A stretch of DNA of 64,000 nt from Thermoplasma acidophilum DSM 1728 (GTDB taxonomy: Archaea; Thermoplasmatota; Thermoplasmata; Thermoplasmatales; Thermoplasmataceae). A model generated the notes under the pieces. That model was not told the origin of the DNA. It did not search any database and worked only from the letters and a program-made list of their open reading frames with translations. A program made the translations under genes and the position numbers. Position 1 is the first letter of the stretch. Each line of letters starts with the position of its first letter. Where the stretch lies: positions 558,001 through 622,000 of the forward strand of contig NC_002578.1 in assembly GCF_000195915.1 (NCBI RefSeq), read 5' to 3'. Shown piece by piece: positions 7,681-17,700 of the stretch.

Positions 7681-8910
7681 ATGCAAATACTTACTCTCAT
7701 TTCGTGGGATTTCAAAAGAAATAATAACTTCTTCAATCAAGCTGTTCTCAATCCTTACGAATATTGGGCCGATATTTTGGAGAAGAACGGCATTTCCAGA
7801 TACGTCATACTATTGACCTGTAACAGGGTAGAGATATATCTCCGTGCCGGATTTCCAGAGGATCTTGAAGCAATGAAGCCCAACGTATTACATGATGAGG
7901 AAGCAATTAAGCACTTGATGGAGGTTTCTTCCGGCCTTGATTCGATGTCCCTTGGAGAAAACGAGATACTAAAGCAGGTGAAGGAGGCCTACGAGCTATC
8001 TGTCAGAAATGGGAAGGTCGACAAGGTTCTGTCCCTGATCTTTCAGAAGGCCATATTCGTTGGCAAGAAGGTGCGTTCAGAAACAGAGATATCAAGGGGG
8101 AAGGTGTCGGTTCCATCGATCGTATACGACATACTCTCAAGCAGGGTGGTGCAAAAGGTACTGATCATAGGGAACGGCATGATCGCAGGTGAGATAGCGC
8201 CATATCTCAGCGGCAAATTCGAGGTGACCATAGCAGGCCGCAACATAGATCACGTGAAGGATCTTGCATCAAAGTACAACTACAGCTACACTACTATAAA
8301 TGATCTGCACGAGTTGATCATGAGAAACGATGCAATAATATCAGCTACGTCTTCTAAGACACCCATCATCAGAAGGGAAGAGATGGTCGAGGGCAAACTC
8401 TACATCGATCTCGGGAATCCGAGAAACATAGAGGATAAGCCAGGCGCGGACATAATTACAATCGATGACATTTACTCAGTATCCAATAGAAATGGATCAG
8501 CCAGGATGGAAAGCGTCGATGAGGCCCGCAGGATAATAGAGATCGAGATGGCTTCGCTCATGAACAAGATAAAGGACGTCATGATTGACGAAATTTTCGC
8601 GGATTTCTACAAATTCGCCGTCGTCGTTCAGAAGATGGAGATAGAAAAATTCAGCCGAATGCATCCTGAGATCCCAGCATCTGACGTTGAGGCATTTGCC
8701 CATTCCATGATAAACAAGGTCATGAACATACCGGTCATGACGCTGAAGAGTGTTGCCAGATCCCAGAGCAACCAGGATTTCAGCCGGATATTTTCAAAAT
8801 TCTACGACAACTTCAGCGATCTCGTATCTGCTGCTCTCCAGAGCTATGAAGGTCGTCAAGATACCCAAAGTCTACGAGACCGAACTCGTCGGTTATTGCA
8901 AAGATCCTGA
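7681..8910 (+). CDS. hemA: Glutamyl-tRNA reductase
   Basis: A 409-residue enzyme that reduces Glu-tRNA(Glu) to glutamate-1-semialdehyde, the first step of the C5 route to haem precursors. The catalytic cysteine is C47 in LTCNRVEIY. SLGENEILKQVKEAY is the conserved glutamate-binding segment, and a Rossmann NADPH domain (VLIIGNGMIAGEIA) follows. A helical dimerisation domain ends the protein. ATG 7681 is chosen over TTG 7657 because a TTTAAATT box lies about 26 nt before it. The partner gene hemL lies 35 kb away beside hemC and hemD. The last 98 nt overlap the phosphoesterase gene on the other strand. Confidence 0.93.
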   Translation: MQILTLISWDFKRNNNFFNQAVLNPYEYWADILEKNGISRYVILLTCNRVEIYLRAGFPEDLEAMKPNVLHDEEAIKHLMEVSSGLDSMSLGENEILKQVKEAYELSVRNGKVDKVLSLIFQKAIFVGKKVRSETEISRGKVSVPSIVYDILSSRVVQKVLIIGNGMIAGEIAPYLSGKFEVTIAGRNIDHVKDLASKYNYSYTTINDLHELIMRNDAIISATSSKTPIIRREEMVEGKLYIDLGNPRNIEDKPGADIITIDDIYSVSNRNGSARMESVDEARRIIEIEMASLMNKIKDVMIDEIFADFYKFAVVVQKMEIEKFSRMHPEIPASDVEAFAHSMINKVMNIPVMTLKSVARSQSNQDFSRIFSKFYDNFSDLVSAALQSYEGRQDTQSLRDRTRRLLQRS

Positions 8911-9562
8911 AGCAAGATGGTTTCATACCCTTTAGGGCAGGTGTAAAATGCTCCTCGCTCAACAGGGATTGAGAAAGATCGGTTCCTGAGGAGAAGAAAC
9001 TCATCGACGGCGTTATGATGACGTTGCGCCTGAAGTTGAATGCGAATGCCGGAAGCTTGTAGACACCGCCGACACGGTCTCTTAGCACAAGTGACGGATG
9101 CTCGTGCCCAAGTATGGTGATCTTCTTGATTCCCATGTTTCTGTCTCCATGGTAGATGAAGTACCTATCATCCTCGTAAAAATCCATCATGCCTATGTTC
9201 TTCTTTGACAGTATGGTTGCAAGATAGTTATCGTGATTGCCCCTTATGAATATAAGATCTCGGTCATCATACCTATCTATGAAATACAATACATCTGTCC
9301 ATTCGCTGGGTAGATTCTTAGAAAACTCCTGTTTGAAATCTCCATTTATTATTATCCTCTGTGGGTTGTATCTTTCTATGATCCTGTCCATTACGGAAGT
9401 GATGTGATCCCTCTGTATCCTTGGGAGGAACAGGCCGTGAAGGTTCATCTCCTCCTCATACCCCAGATGCAGATCGGATACCACCACTGCCTCTATATCG
9501 CTCAAGTAGACGCAATACAGGTCCGTGAGAAAAACGCCATCGAGGATCTCTATCTCCCGCAT
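8813..9562 (-). CDS. Calcineurin-type metallophosphoesterase
   Basis: A 249-residue soluble two-metal phosphoesterase. All motifs are present in order: SDLHLGYE with D30 and H32, INGDFKQEF, RGNHDN and ILGHEHPS. The architecture resembles the archaeal and DNA-ligase-associated phosphoesterase group (COG1407), whose substrates are poorly defined. The 3' end overlaps hemA tail to tail by 98 nt, and both frames look genuine, because the phosphoesterase C-terminal stretch FRIFAITDEFGLVDFGYLDDL is well ordered. No operon partner is evident. Confidence 0.82.
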   Translation of the reverse strand: MREIEILDGVFLTDLYCVYLSDIEAVVVSDLHLGYEEEMNLHGLFLPRIQRDHITSVMDRIIERYNPQRIIINGDFKQEFSKNLPSEWTDVLYFIDRYDDRDLIFIRGNHDNYLATILSKKNIGMMDFYEDDRYFIYHGDRNMGIKKITILGHEHPSLVLRDRVGGVYKLPAFAFNFRRNVIITPSMSFFSSGTDLSQSLLSEEHFTPALKGMKPSCFRIFAITDEFGLVDFGYLDDLHSSGEQQIRDR

Positions 9563-9648
9563 CTCAACCCTTTCTTACTCCTATGCAGGAGGCATACATT
9601 ATCCTATCTCATGCAGAAAAGAGAAAAAACTGGCTGAAAAATGATCTA

Positions 9649-10788
9649 TCACAGAGATTTTGATCCCAGGTATTTTATATATTTTATGACCTCTGGTATG
9701 TTTATTCGCATGGGGCAGACTTCCTTGCAGCCGCCAGAATGGACGCAGTAGGAAGCAGGCCACGGATCCTTATTGGTTATGTAGTTCCACATGACACCAG
9801 TTGGCCCGTTGTATGGGGATTTTGTGGAAACCCATTCTTTGCCGAGTACTCTGTATATCGGGCATGAAAAGTAGCAGCGGCCGCATTTAATGCAAAGCAG
9901 TGCTTCCTTCAGGCCCTCGTCCTTGCTAGCATCCATCCTGCCATCATCCAGAAGTATCAGATGGAAGTTCTTCGGCCCGGTCGCCGGAGAAACACGCCTC
10001 AGTTCGATGTCTGCAGTTGAACTCGGGCCGGCAGTGACGTTTATGTATGTAGGCGGAAACAGGCCAGCGTAAGCCGACTGCACCATCACCTCGTCCAGCG
10101 CGTCTCTTAGCGTCGGCACTATCTTATCGATGCCAGTGATTGAAATGTGCGTCTGTGGCATAACTGTGTCGATCCTTATATTTCCCTCGTTTTCAACCAG
10201 TGCTATGGCACCGGAATCTGCAGCGACAGCGTTGGCGCCGGTTATTCCAACATCAGCCTTAACGTACTTGGACATCAGAAACTTCCTGACGGCCGCAACG
10301 ACATCCTCAATCGTTGAATTTTCGTTGATGCTCGGATCGATCTTCTTGACGGCTTTTGCAGCGTCCTCCCTTGTCATGCCCAGGGCAGGCGCAACTATGT
10401 GTGTTGGCCATCCCTTCGATATCTGTATTAGATATTCGCCCAGATCCGTTTCCCAGACCTCGTTGTGTTTAGATTCCAAGTATTCCCTGAGCCCGATCTC
10501 GTATGCAACATTTGTCTTTGAAAAGACGACCGTTTTGTTATCACCGACGAGGTCTCCTGCGATCTTCCTAGCTTCTTCTTTGTCCTTCGCTAGATATGCA
10601 TGTCCGCCGAGCCTCTCCACGTTCTTAATCGTTAGACTGACGTATGAATCCAGGTTTTCTATCACCTTCATCTTCTGATCCCTAAGATGATCAGCAAGTT
10701 CGGCTATGTATGGATACTCGGTAAGCACCTTTTCGACTTCAGCGTAATTTCCGCTAGACACCATCGACATGAGATCTATCCAGTTCAT
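9649..10788 (-). CDS. LutB-like LUD-domain iron-sulfur protein
   Basis: A 379-residue protein with an N-terminal LUD domain (LGGHAYLAKDKEEARKIAG onward) and a C-terminal ferredoxin-like part with CIKCGRCYFSCP and CVHSGGCKEVCPM. It resembles LutB of the L-lactate oxidation complex. It probably passes electrons from 2-hydroxyacid oxidation to the membrane. The start ATG 10788 overlaps the LutA-like stop (ATGA) and is preceded by a perfect GGAGGTGAT ribosome-binding site (10792-10800), which settles it. It is the last gene of the glcD-glcF-lutA-lutB set. The exact substrate remains inference. Confidence 0.8.
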   Translation of the reverse strand: MNWIDLMSMVSSGNYAEVEKVLTEYPYIAELADHLRDQKMKVIENLDSYVSLTIKNVERLGGHAYLAKDKEEARKIAGDLVGDNKTVVFSKTNVAYEIGLREYLESKHNEVWETDLGEYLIQISKGWPTHIVAPALGMTREDAAKAVKKIDPSINENSTIEDVVAAVRKFLMSKYVKADVGITGANAVAADSGAIALVENEGNIRIDTVMPQTHISITGIDKIVPTLRDALDEVMVQSAYAGLFPPTYINVTAGPSSTADIELRRVSPATGPKNFHLILLDDGRMDASKDEGLKEALLCIKCGRCYFSCPIYRVLGKEWVSTKSPYNGPTGVMWNYITNKDPWPASYCVHSGGCKEVCPMRINIPEVIKYIKYLGSKSL

Positions 10789-11738
10789 CCGATCACCTCC
10801 GCTATGTCTTTAATATTGCAGTACGGCTCGAGGTTGACGTAGCACAGTGGGCATGCGACAAGCACATTGTCATAGACCGCCTTGAGCGAAGCTGCTCTGG
10901 CCTTCGCTATGCTATCGCTAAGGTCATCGTTGAGTGGTCCAGCGGGCCCTCCACAGCAGAATCCGGATCCCTTTCCTGTCACTGTGGGATCCTCCACCAG
11001 CTCTATACCTGCAGATTTGGCCTTATCCCTAATTGTATCGTACATATCGAGAAACCTGGAATATAGGCACGAATCGTGCATGACAAATTTGCCATTTCCC
11101 TTCACTGTGCCTATGATCGTAAGATAACTGCGGAATGGAATATCGAAGCCTATATATCTCTTCAGGTTCGCGAGAGTGTTCGTGGTGTGGGGATCCACGG
11201 TTATTATCTCCTCGACACCCTTTTCTTTGAAAAACTTTAGAATCTCTGTGCCGTACTCCTTGAACTCGTCAAGGAATCCCAGTTCGTAAAGAAGCGATCC
11301 ACTGTAAGGTTCCTCTTCGTAGAGATAGCCTACATCCGCCCTTACCTTGGAGATCATCCTGTATATGTTCTGCAGTATCCTTACGGATCGATCTATATCC
11401 TCATCCTTGGGCTTTATGAGACGTGATCCTATCGATGCCAGGATCCTTGATTTACCAAGTGATCCGAGCGTCGGCACATATTTTTCGTATGATTTGAATA
11501 CGGACGCCATCTGGTACATGTAAGACGTGTACAGTATAACTTTCCCGCCCCTAGGTATGTTCATACCGCTGGCCCACTTAACTGCCAGCTTCTTGTCCAG
11601 GGGAAAGGGGATGTAGTCTTCCATGAGGTTTCTGTATAAAACACTCTTGATGAGAGCCTCCTGCTTCCTCACGCGATCTTCGTCCAAAACATCACCGTCA
11701 TGATATGATAATAGGTCATAATAAAGTATATTATGCAT
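10785..11738 (-). CDS. LutA-like CCG-domain (heterodisulfide reductase D type) protein
   Basis: A 317-residue cysteine-rich protein with a C-terminal CCG motif (FCCGGPAGPLND) and a following ACPLCYVN. Such domains bind an unusual Fe-S centre in HdrB/HdrD/GlcF/LutA proteins. There is no N-terminal ferredoxin domain. The middle region (EEEPYSGSLLYELGF, then IITVDPHT) closely parallels the GlcF-like protein encoded at 12002-13147, so the two look like paralogues. It is coupled to the LutB-like gene by an ATGA overlap, and upstream a 22-codon ORF ends on its start codon. Confidence 0.78.
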   Translation of the reverse strand: MHNILYYDLLSYHDGDVLDEDRVRKQEALIKSVLYRNLMEDYIPFPLDKKLAVKWASGMNIPRGGKVILYTSYMYQMASVFKSYEKYVPTLGSLGKSRILASIGSRLIKPKDEDIDRSVRILQNIYRMISKVRADVGYLYEEEPYSGSLLYELGFLDEFKEYGTEILKFFKEKGVEEIITVDPHTTNTLANLKRYIGFDIPFRSYLTIIGTVKGNGKFVMHDSCLYSRFLDMYDTIRDKAKSAGIELVEDPTVTGKGSGFCCGGPAGPLNDDLSDSIAKARAASLKAVYDNVLVACPLCYVNLEPYCNIKDIAEVIG

Positions 11739-11806
11739 CAGTCCGGCATCCTGTAAAGTCTTTCTTGGCAGATGCTGCCTTTGAATGAGATCTCTCGTTT
11801 ATTCAT
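11738..11806 (-). CDS. 22-codon leader ORF coupled to the LutA-like gene
   Basis: ATG 11806 opens MNKREISFKGSICQERLYRMPD and its TGA stop (11740-11738) shares one base with the LutA-like ATG (TGATG). A stop codon closes the frame immediately upstream (11110-type position 11810-11812), and a TATA box lies at 11837-11847. It could be a leader peptide that couples ribosomes onto the next gene, or the result of chance. No homology is recognised. Confidence 0.35.
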   Translation of the reverse strand: MNKREISFKGSICQERLYRMPD

Positions 11807-11836
11807 CTGTTATTATCTTAAATAATCAGAAAATCA

Positions 11837-11847
11837 ATTTATATACA
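11837..11847 (-). promoter_or_regulatory. TATA box for the LutA-LutB transcript
   Basis: Reads GTATATAAATT on the minus strand. Transcription would begin near 11815, giving a leader of about 75 nt before the LutA-like ATG and about 10 nt before the 22-codon ORF. It implies that lutA-lutB can be expressed apart from glcD-glcF. The rest of the 11848-12001 gap shows nothing recognisable. Confidence 0.45.
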
Positions 11848-12001
11848 GCGAAGGTTCGATCATAATCAGCGATGATTGCATAAGCAGTGAATTATCTTGC
11901 TTCGTCCAATCGATGAAGCCTATTTCATCTGCGGGTATATCCCAAATAGATGATGGAAAGCGCGTGATTGCACCGTTCTGTTAAGGAATCAGCGCTATTT
12001 T

Positions 12002-13147
12002 TTATTTAGATTTCAGCAGCAACTCGGATATGTCCATGACGCTGTCGTCCTTGGCTAGGTTAGCATAACATATAGGGCATGCCGTCACTATCGGGTATCC
12101 TGTACTCTTGAGCTCTTCGAACCTTTTCTGCGATATTCTTTCGGATATTTCCGGAAAGAGCAACTCATCTGGGCCACCGCAGCATCTAGTCGGATTTTCC
12201 TCCGTGTACGCATCGAAGATCTTGGAGACATATCCCGTAAAATCGAAGTATCTGGAGAAATGGCAAGGTGCATGCACTGCATATTTTCCAGCAACTCTAT
12301 CGATCTTGATCATATCCATATAATATATGACATCAAATTCAAAGTTAACATACTTTGGATATATGTACTTCAGTATCTCGTATGTATGCGGATCAATGGT
12401 AATTATCCTGCGAACGCCATGGGATCTGAACAGTTCTGAAACGTACTTTGCATATTCCCTGAATTCGTTTTCAAAGCCCAGATCGTATATGAACGTACCA
12501 GGATACGGTTCCTCCTTTCCGAGGTATCCGAACTCAATGCCGTTTTGTTTCAGTAGCTTGACAATGTTGCGTAGGTAATCGCTCATCCTTCCCATCATGC
12601 TTCTATCATACAGATCCCGGAACATGGTGGTGAACGATGGGTGCTCCCTCATTATATGGGCGATGGCGCTATCGTAATGTCCCAGGAGCTTCCTTATGCT
12701 CCCGAACTTGCGTAGATAGGCCATGAGCTGGTACATATTTCCCGTGTAGAGCAGCGTTTCCTTGGATCCGAACTCAATGCCAGAAGCCCATTCGGCGCAT
12801 TTTTCCCTTACACCCAAGGGATTCTTGAACTTCATTGTGAATTCAACGATCATCTTTGCTATCTCCGGCGCCTTACCCTGTTCTGCTACGATCATCCTGC
12901 CGATCTCGCTTACCTTTCCAGCATTTACACCTGCGGGGCAGACACTGAGACAGGCATAGCAATCAACGCATGAGTAGAACGATTCTGAGGGATCGATTTC
13001 ACCTTTATTGTAAAGGAATTTAGCCAGGTCTACACGCCCTCTAGCTCCCTTTGTTGAGATGAAGCCCGCAGCCGGCAGCGTTGGGCACACAGATTCGCAG
13101 AAGCCGCAGTTAACGCATTTTCCTGCTTCAGCTATCAGATCCTGCAT
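12002..13147 (-). CDS. GlcF-like iron-sulfur subunit (ferredoxin plus CCG domain)
   Basis: A 381-residue protein. Two N-terminal 4Fe-4S motifs (CVNCGFCESVCP and CVDCYACLSVCP) are followed by a CCG domain ending in CCGGPDELLF and ACPICYANL. This is the architecture of glycolate oxidase GlcF and anaerobic glycerol-3-phosphate dehydrogenase GlpC. It should carry electrons from the FAD subunit GlcD. ATG 13147 is preferred over TTG 13156. The start overlaps the end of glcD by 20 nt, so translation is coupled. It shares long similarity with the LutA-like neighbour. Confidence 0.82.
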   Translation of the reverse strand: MQDLIAEAGKCVNCGFCESVCPTLPAAGFISTKGARGRVDLAKFLYNKGEIDPSESFYSCVDCYACLSVCPAGVNAGKVSEIGRMIVAEQGKAPEIAKMIVEFTMKFKNPLGVREKCAEWASGIEFGSKETLLYTGNMYQLMAYLRKFGSIRKLLGHYDSAIAHIMREHPSFTTMFRDLYDRSMMGRMSDYLRNIVKLLKQNGIEFGYLGKEEPYPGTFIYDLGFENEFREYAKYVSELFRSHGVRRIITIDPHTYEILKYIYPKYVNFEFDVIYYMDMIKIDRVAGKYAVHAPCHFSRYFDFTGYVSKIFDAYTEENPTRCCGGPDELLFPEISERISQKRFEELKSTGYPIVTACPICYANLAKDDSVMDISELLLKSK

Positions 13148-14528
13148 CCTGGTCAAATATATTACCCCTGTTTAGAATGTTCTTCGGATCGAAGATGCGC
13201 TTTATCGATCTCATGAGATCCAGCGTGCGCATGTTATCGTGGAAGCGCATCTCCTCAACGAACAGTTTCTTCTTCTCGAGGCCTATTCCATGTTCTGCTG
13301 ATACACTACCGCCGTGTCTAACAGAGATCATCGCCATGTCCATCATGAACTTGTTTACCTTGGCCATGGCCTCCTCGTTCGAAAGATCCGCGAATATGTT
13401 TGCATGTATGTTTCCATCGCCTATGTGACCGAAGAGAGCGCATCTAACACCATCCACATCACGTGCTTTCTCAATCTCCTTCAGGGCAGATGGCAATTCT
13501 GATACGGGAACAACGATATCCCCGATGACTATGTATTCCTTTTCACTCTTCCTTAGCCTGAGTATTGAAGCATACAGCCCCTTCCTTGCGAGGTAAATCC
13601 TGTTCATCTCCGCCTTGTCTGTTGTGCTCCGTGTCTCTATGGCGTATTTTTTCAGGATACCCTCAATCTGTTCCCTGCGCCTCTGCAGCGTCTCCGGAGG
13701 CCCGGAGGCATCAACGATCAGTGCATAATTCGTACCTTCGGGGTACTTTATGGCGTCTGGAACTGAATCCAGCGAGATCTTGTCCATGAATTCGGCCATC
13801 TCCGGTATTATGCGTTCCTTCACCTCTGATATGGCATTCCCCGCATCATCTATCGTTCTGAAGAAAGCAAGTATTCTGGCTATGCGTTCAGGCTTTGGCC
13901 ATATCTTGAGGTACGCCTTGGTTATTATACCCAGAGTCCCCTCGGAACCGATCATCAGTGCAGTCATGTCGTAGCCCATGGATCTCTTCAGCGCCTTGTT
14001 TCCAAATTTTACGAGCGTGCCATCTGCCAATACTACCTCGAGCCCGAGCACCCAGTCCTTCGTCACACCGTAGGCCACACCCCTGAGGCCTCCGGCGTTG
14101 GTGGATATGGATCCTCCTACCGTGGCAGATCTGGAACTGGCTGGATCAGGAGGATAGAAGTGCCCGTATTTGTCAAGGAATCGTTCCAGATCGTCCAACC
14201 TAACACCAGGTTCTGCAACAACGCACTTATCGTTCAGGTTCAGATCGATTATGTGGTTCATTCTGAGCATTGAAATTACGATACCCTCATTCTTCAGGAT
14301 CGATGATCCAGTGAGCGAAGATCCGCCGCCCCTGACGACAACAGGAACCTCATATTTATAAGCAAGCTTCATTATTCTCTGAACATCTTCCGGTGATCCA
14401 GGCAGAAGGACGGCTTCAGGCATTTCTCCGGTGAAGTAAGAAGCATCGTTCATGTAAGGGATGAGATCCTCCTTCCTTGTGATGGCATAATTCCCAAGGA
14501 AGGTTCTAACTTCCTCAATAAAACCCAT
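13128..14528 (-). CDS. FAD-linked 2-hydroxyacid oxidase (GlcD / D-lactate dehydrogenase type)
   Basis: A 466-residue VAO-family flavoprotein. The FAD-binding domain shows VVVRGGGSSLTGSSI and GGSISTNAGGLRGVAYG; the C-terminal cap contains HIGDGNIHANIF and GGSVSAEHGIGLEKK. It oxidises D-lactate, glycolate or a similar 2-hydroxyacid. Together with GlcF next door it forms a dehydrogenase that would reduce the quinone pool. No transmembrane span is visible, so membrane contact is probably through partners. A leaderless promoter (14548-14560) sits 26 nt before ATG 14528. Confidence 0.87.
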   Translation of the reverse strand: MGFIEEVRTFLGNYAITRKEDLIPYMNDASYFTGEMPEAVLLPGSPEDVQRIMKLAYKYEVPVVVRGGGSSLTGSSILKNEGIVISMLRMNHIIDLNLNDKCVVAEPGVRLDDLERFLDKYGHFYPPDPASSRSATVGGSISTNAGGLRGVAYGVTKDWVLGLEVVLADGTLVKFGNKALKRSMGYDMTALMIGSEGTLGIITKAYLKIWPKPERIARILAFFRTIDDAGNAISEVKERIIPEMAEFMDKISLDSVPDAIKYPEGTNYALIVDASGPPETLQRRREQIEGILKKYAIETRSTTDKAEMNRIYLARKGLYASILRLRKSEKEYIVIGDIVVPVSELPSALKEIEKARDVDGVRCALFGHIGDGNIHANIFADLSNEEAMAKVNKFMMDMAMISVRHGGSVSAEHGIGLEKKKLFVEEMRFHDNMRTLDLMRSIKRIFDPKNILNRGNIFDQDAGSDS

Positions 14529-14547
14529 GTCTAATCATTGCAATTGT

Positions 14548-14560
14548 GGTAATATTTTTT
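14548..14560 (-). promoter_or_regulatory. TATA box of glcD
   Basis: AAAAAATATTACC on the minus strand, centred 26 nt before the glcD ATG. This supports a leaderless transcript. Confidence 0.45.
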
Positions 14561-14751
14561 CTGGATGATTTGAAGACCCGCTATTCCGATATGGTCTGAA
14601 GCTGATCAATGTAAGCACGTATGATATGGCAAGATGAGAAATACAATTTGCGAATCAAAGATTTGGTGCTGTAATTTGGACAAAATTCAAACATTTCCCA
14701 AGTTAATAAAATATAAGTAAGATCATAAATATATTTCGTGCATCGGCGTGC

Positions 14752-17700
14752 ATGCGGAAACAGCTTATAATAATGTTTGCAGCGATCCTTACGTTTTCAT
14801 CATACCCTATGATTCATGCCCATGCACAGCAGATCGATATAGGAGATCCAGAGACTCATTCTGATTACTACTGGTATGGAAACTTGACAGTTCAGCGCAA
14901 TGAGTCGCTCAGTATAATAAACGAAATATTTTTCATATATGGCAGGTCGCTGAACGTCAACGGCACACTCTCTGTGCAGAACTCAACACTGATCCTGAAT
15001 AATACAGAGATCAGCATAACTCGAGGTACGTTCATCATCGGCAATTCAAGCGTTGAGGGTAATGGATCCATAACCATGGACGCATCGACGTTCAGATCCT
15101 TTAACTCTACGGTGTTTGATGGTTATGCGGGAACATTCTCAGCTTTTAACTCATCGGTGTATATCTTGAGATCAAACATTTCTGGCCAGTCAACATCGGA
15201 TGAATTCAACTACACAATGGCAAGGTATTATAACAACAGCTACCAGCCCGGAGGACAGGTTAGCCTGAAGATGGAAAATTATTCTCATGGCTATGCTTAC
15301 AGGCTGAATATCTCGGTTGAATACGAATACGCAAATGCAAGCCATCCTGCCTCAATATACGTTGTGTATGAAAACGAATCTCAGTATCTGCATTTAAGCG
15401 CTTCAACAACCATGACAACATCTTATTTTACCTTCATTCTTCAACGGCCCAGCGCGAATCCGCTACCAGAAATATACGTATACAGCAATGAAAGCGACCT
15501 GGAAGTATATAACATAACCGCACTAGCAATTGCAAATGACACGTACTATCTCTATGGGTCGCAGCATTACGATCTCTACCTCAGCAATAGCATTATGTAT
15601 AGCGTAGATTCGAAATTCGACCTGAACGACAGGCCACTGTACCTGGATGATGGCCTGATCAGCCCATACGCTACAGGCATATACCTTTATCATTCAGCGG
15701 CCTACATGGTCAGCAGTGGATCAGGAATAGCCAACATAACAAGAATCCCATTCATAAGCTCGGCATCGATCGTATATTATATGTCCGCAGTAAATATAAC
15801 TTACCTTCTAGACGGGCGGTCTTACGATTACAATGGCTCTGTATACTATGCAAACGGCCAAGCGATAGATCTGAACAGTACTGTTTCAGCGCTTTCGCGA
15901 TACGTATATTATTCAACATCGGTACATGAGGTTCCTGTATGGATCTTCAATGGAACTATAACCTATAAGGGAAACTATGAGATCGATGTCTACGGAAGAA
16001 TGGAATACTTTTCCATATCTCCATATCCATACCTGAGCAATGTGCTTCAGACGTTCGTGGGTTCGGTCACCATTCCTCAGTTAAACATAACGATACCAGG
16101 CGTGCTCTATACCGGTACGGATCAGACTATAAGCATTGGCTACAAATCCTCATATGCAGGGATATCGAACGCATACATAGATGTGCATCTGATCAACGGT
16201 TCGGAATCCATCTTAATTTTCCGAATACATATTATGAATCTCAGCGCTGATTCCACAAGAAATGCAACAGAAAACCTGAATCTCAGCATATCGCCCGGCA
16301 TGTATCAGGCATACTTTACCACGAACTCATCTGACATAATCTTTATCGATCAATACGTGAATGTAGTTGTTGAAGACCATGTCAACTTGACGATGCGGTG
16401 GTATTATCGTTACACATTGCCATTTCACGATCTGAAGTTTGATCTGAGCATGTTCGATGCATCAGGCGATCCAGCAGAGGGTGGCCTGCAGATGTATTTT
16501 CTGTCTGGAAATAGCACGGCAATCAGTAAAAATACCTTCATACACGTATCTCCGTCATCCTACGATAATCTCACCGTTTTTGCCAACTCATCGAAGAATC
16601 TGACATCAGTCTTCGTAGGCTTGAGATACAATGAAAGCATGTTCAACTATATACCGAATCAGACGGCAAAAATAAGGCTCCGGCCAATATTCAGTAATTA
16701 TGATGTCAAGTTTTCGGTTTTTGGCCAGCAGATTTATCCTATGAACATCAGCATAAATGGCATCTTTTACGTAATTAAGCAGAACAACACGATCATAACG
16801 ATGCCCAACGGCACTTACAGCGCGTCCGCAGTAGGGATATCAGGATATCATATTGCAATCCCTAGATCCTTCAGTATTGATGGTTCAAATATCACAGTGA
16901 ACATTTACATCTCCAAGGTGCTATATGGAATAACATTCAAATCCAATTTGAAATCTGGGTTCAGCATCTTGATAAACGGCAACGAGTACTTTGGCGATAG
17001 CGTTTCATTGCCAAACGGCACCTATTGCCTCACCGTTGATGCGCCGTCTGGATACGATCCGATTAGGGAAAACATGACCGTTAACGGTAGTAACCTCACT
17101 ATATTCCTGAATTTCCAGCGTGCGATTTATAAGATGCGGATGATGATCAACGGATCGATATCTCCACAGAACATCCTGATCAATGGAAGCACTTATTCCG
17201 TGCCAGGTTCTATCAACATATCGCTGACTTCGGGTATTTACAATATAATTGCTCTGAATTCAACATACTTGAGAACAAACTTCAGATCGACGATTGATGT
17301 ATTATCCAACACAACGTTGTATATCGATTACTATCGGCCATATTCAAAGGTATACATCAATGCAAGCGGTTATGCGGATGAATTCGAGATCAAGATGAAT
17401 TCCTCCTATTATTATGTGCACGCAGGAGATACGATTCACATTCCCTTCGGTCTTTACAGCATACGAGCGGAAAATGTACAGGGCTACTCAGAAACATATG
17501 GAAAAAACATCAGCATTGACGATTCATCTGCCATATTGAACATAACCTTCAGCAGGCTAAGGTTTATGATACACATAGCAACCGATATACCTGCAGACAT
17601 CGTCTTTGGCAATACAAGGGAATATGGACAGAATTTCAGCGTTCTGGATTTTTACGGAAATTACGATCTATCAATATCAAGGCCAGGATACTATCCGATC

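Noticed and set aside
10130-10678. Open frame of 182 codons inside the LutB-like gene
   Set aside because: Antisense shadow; no motif, and the sense frame is clearly the LUD/ferredoxin protein.
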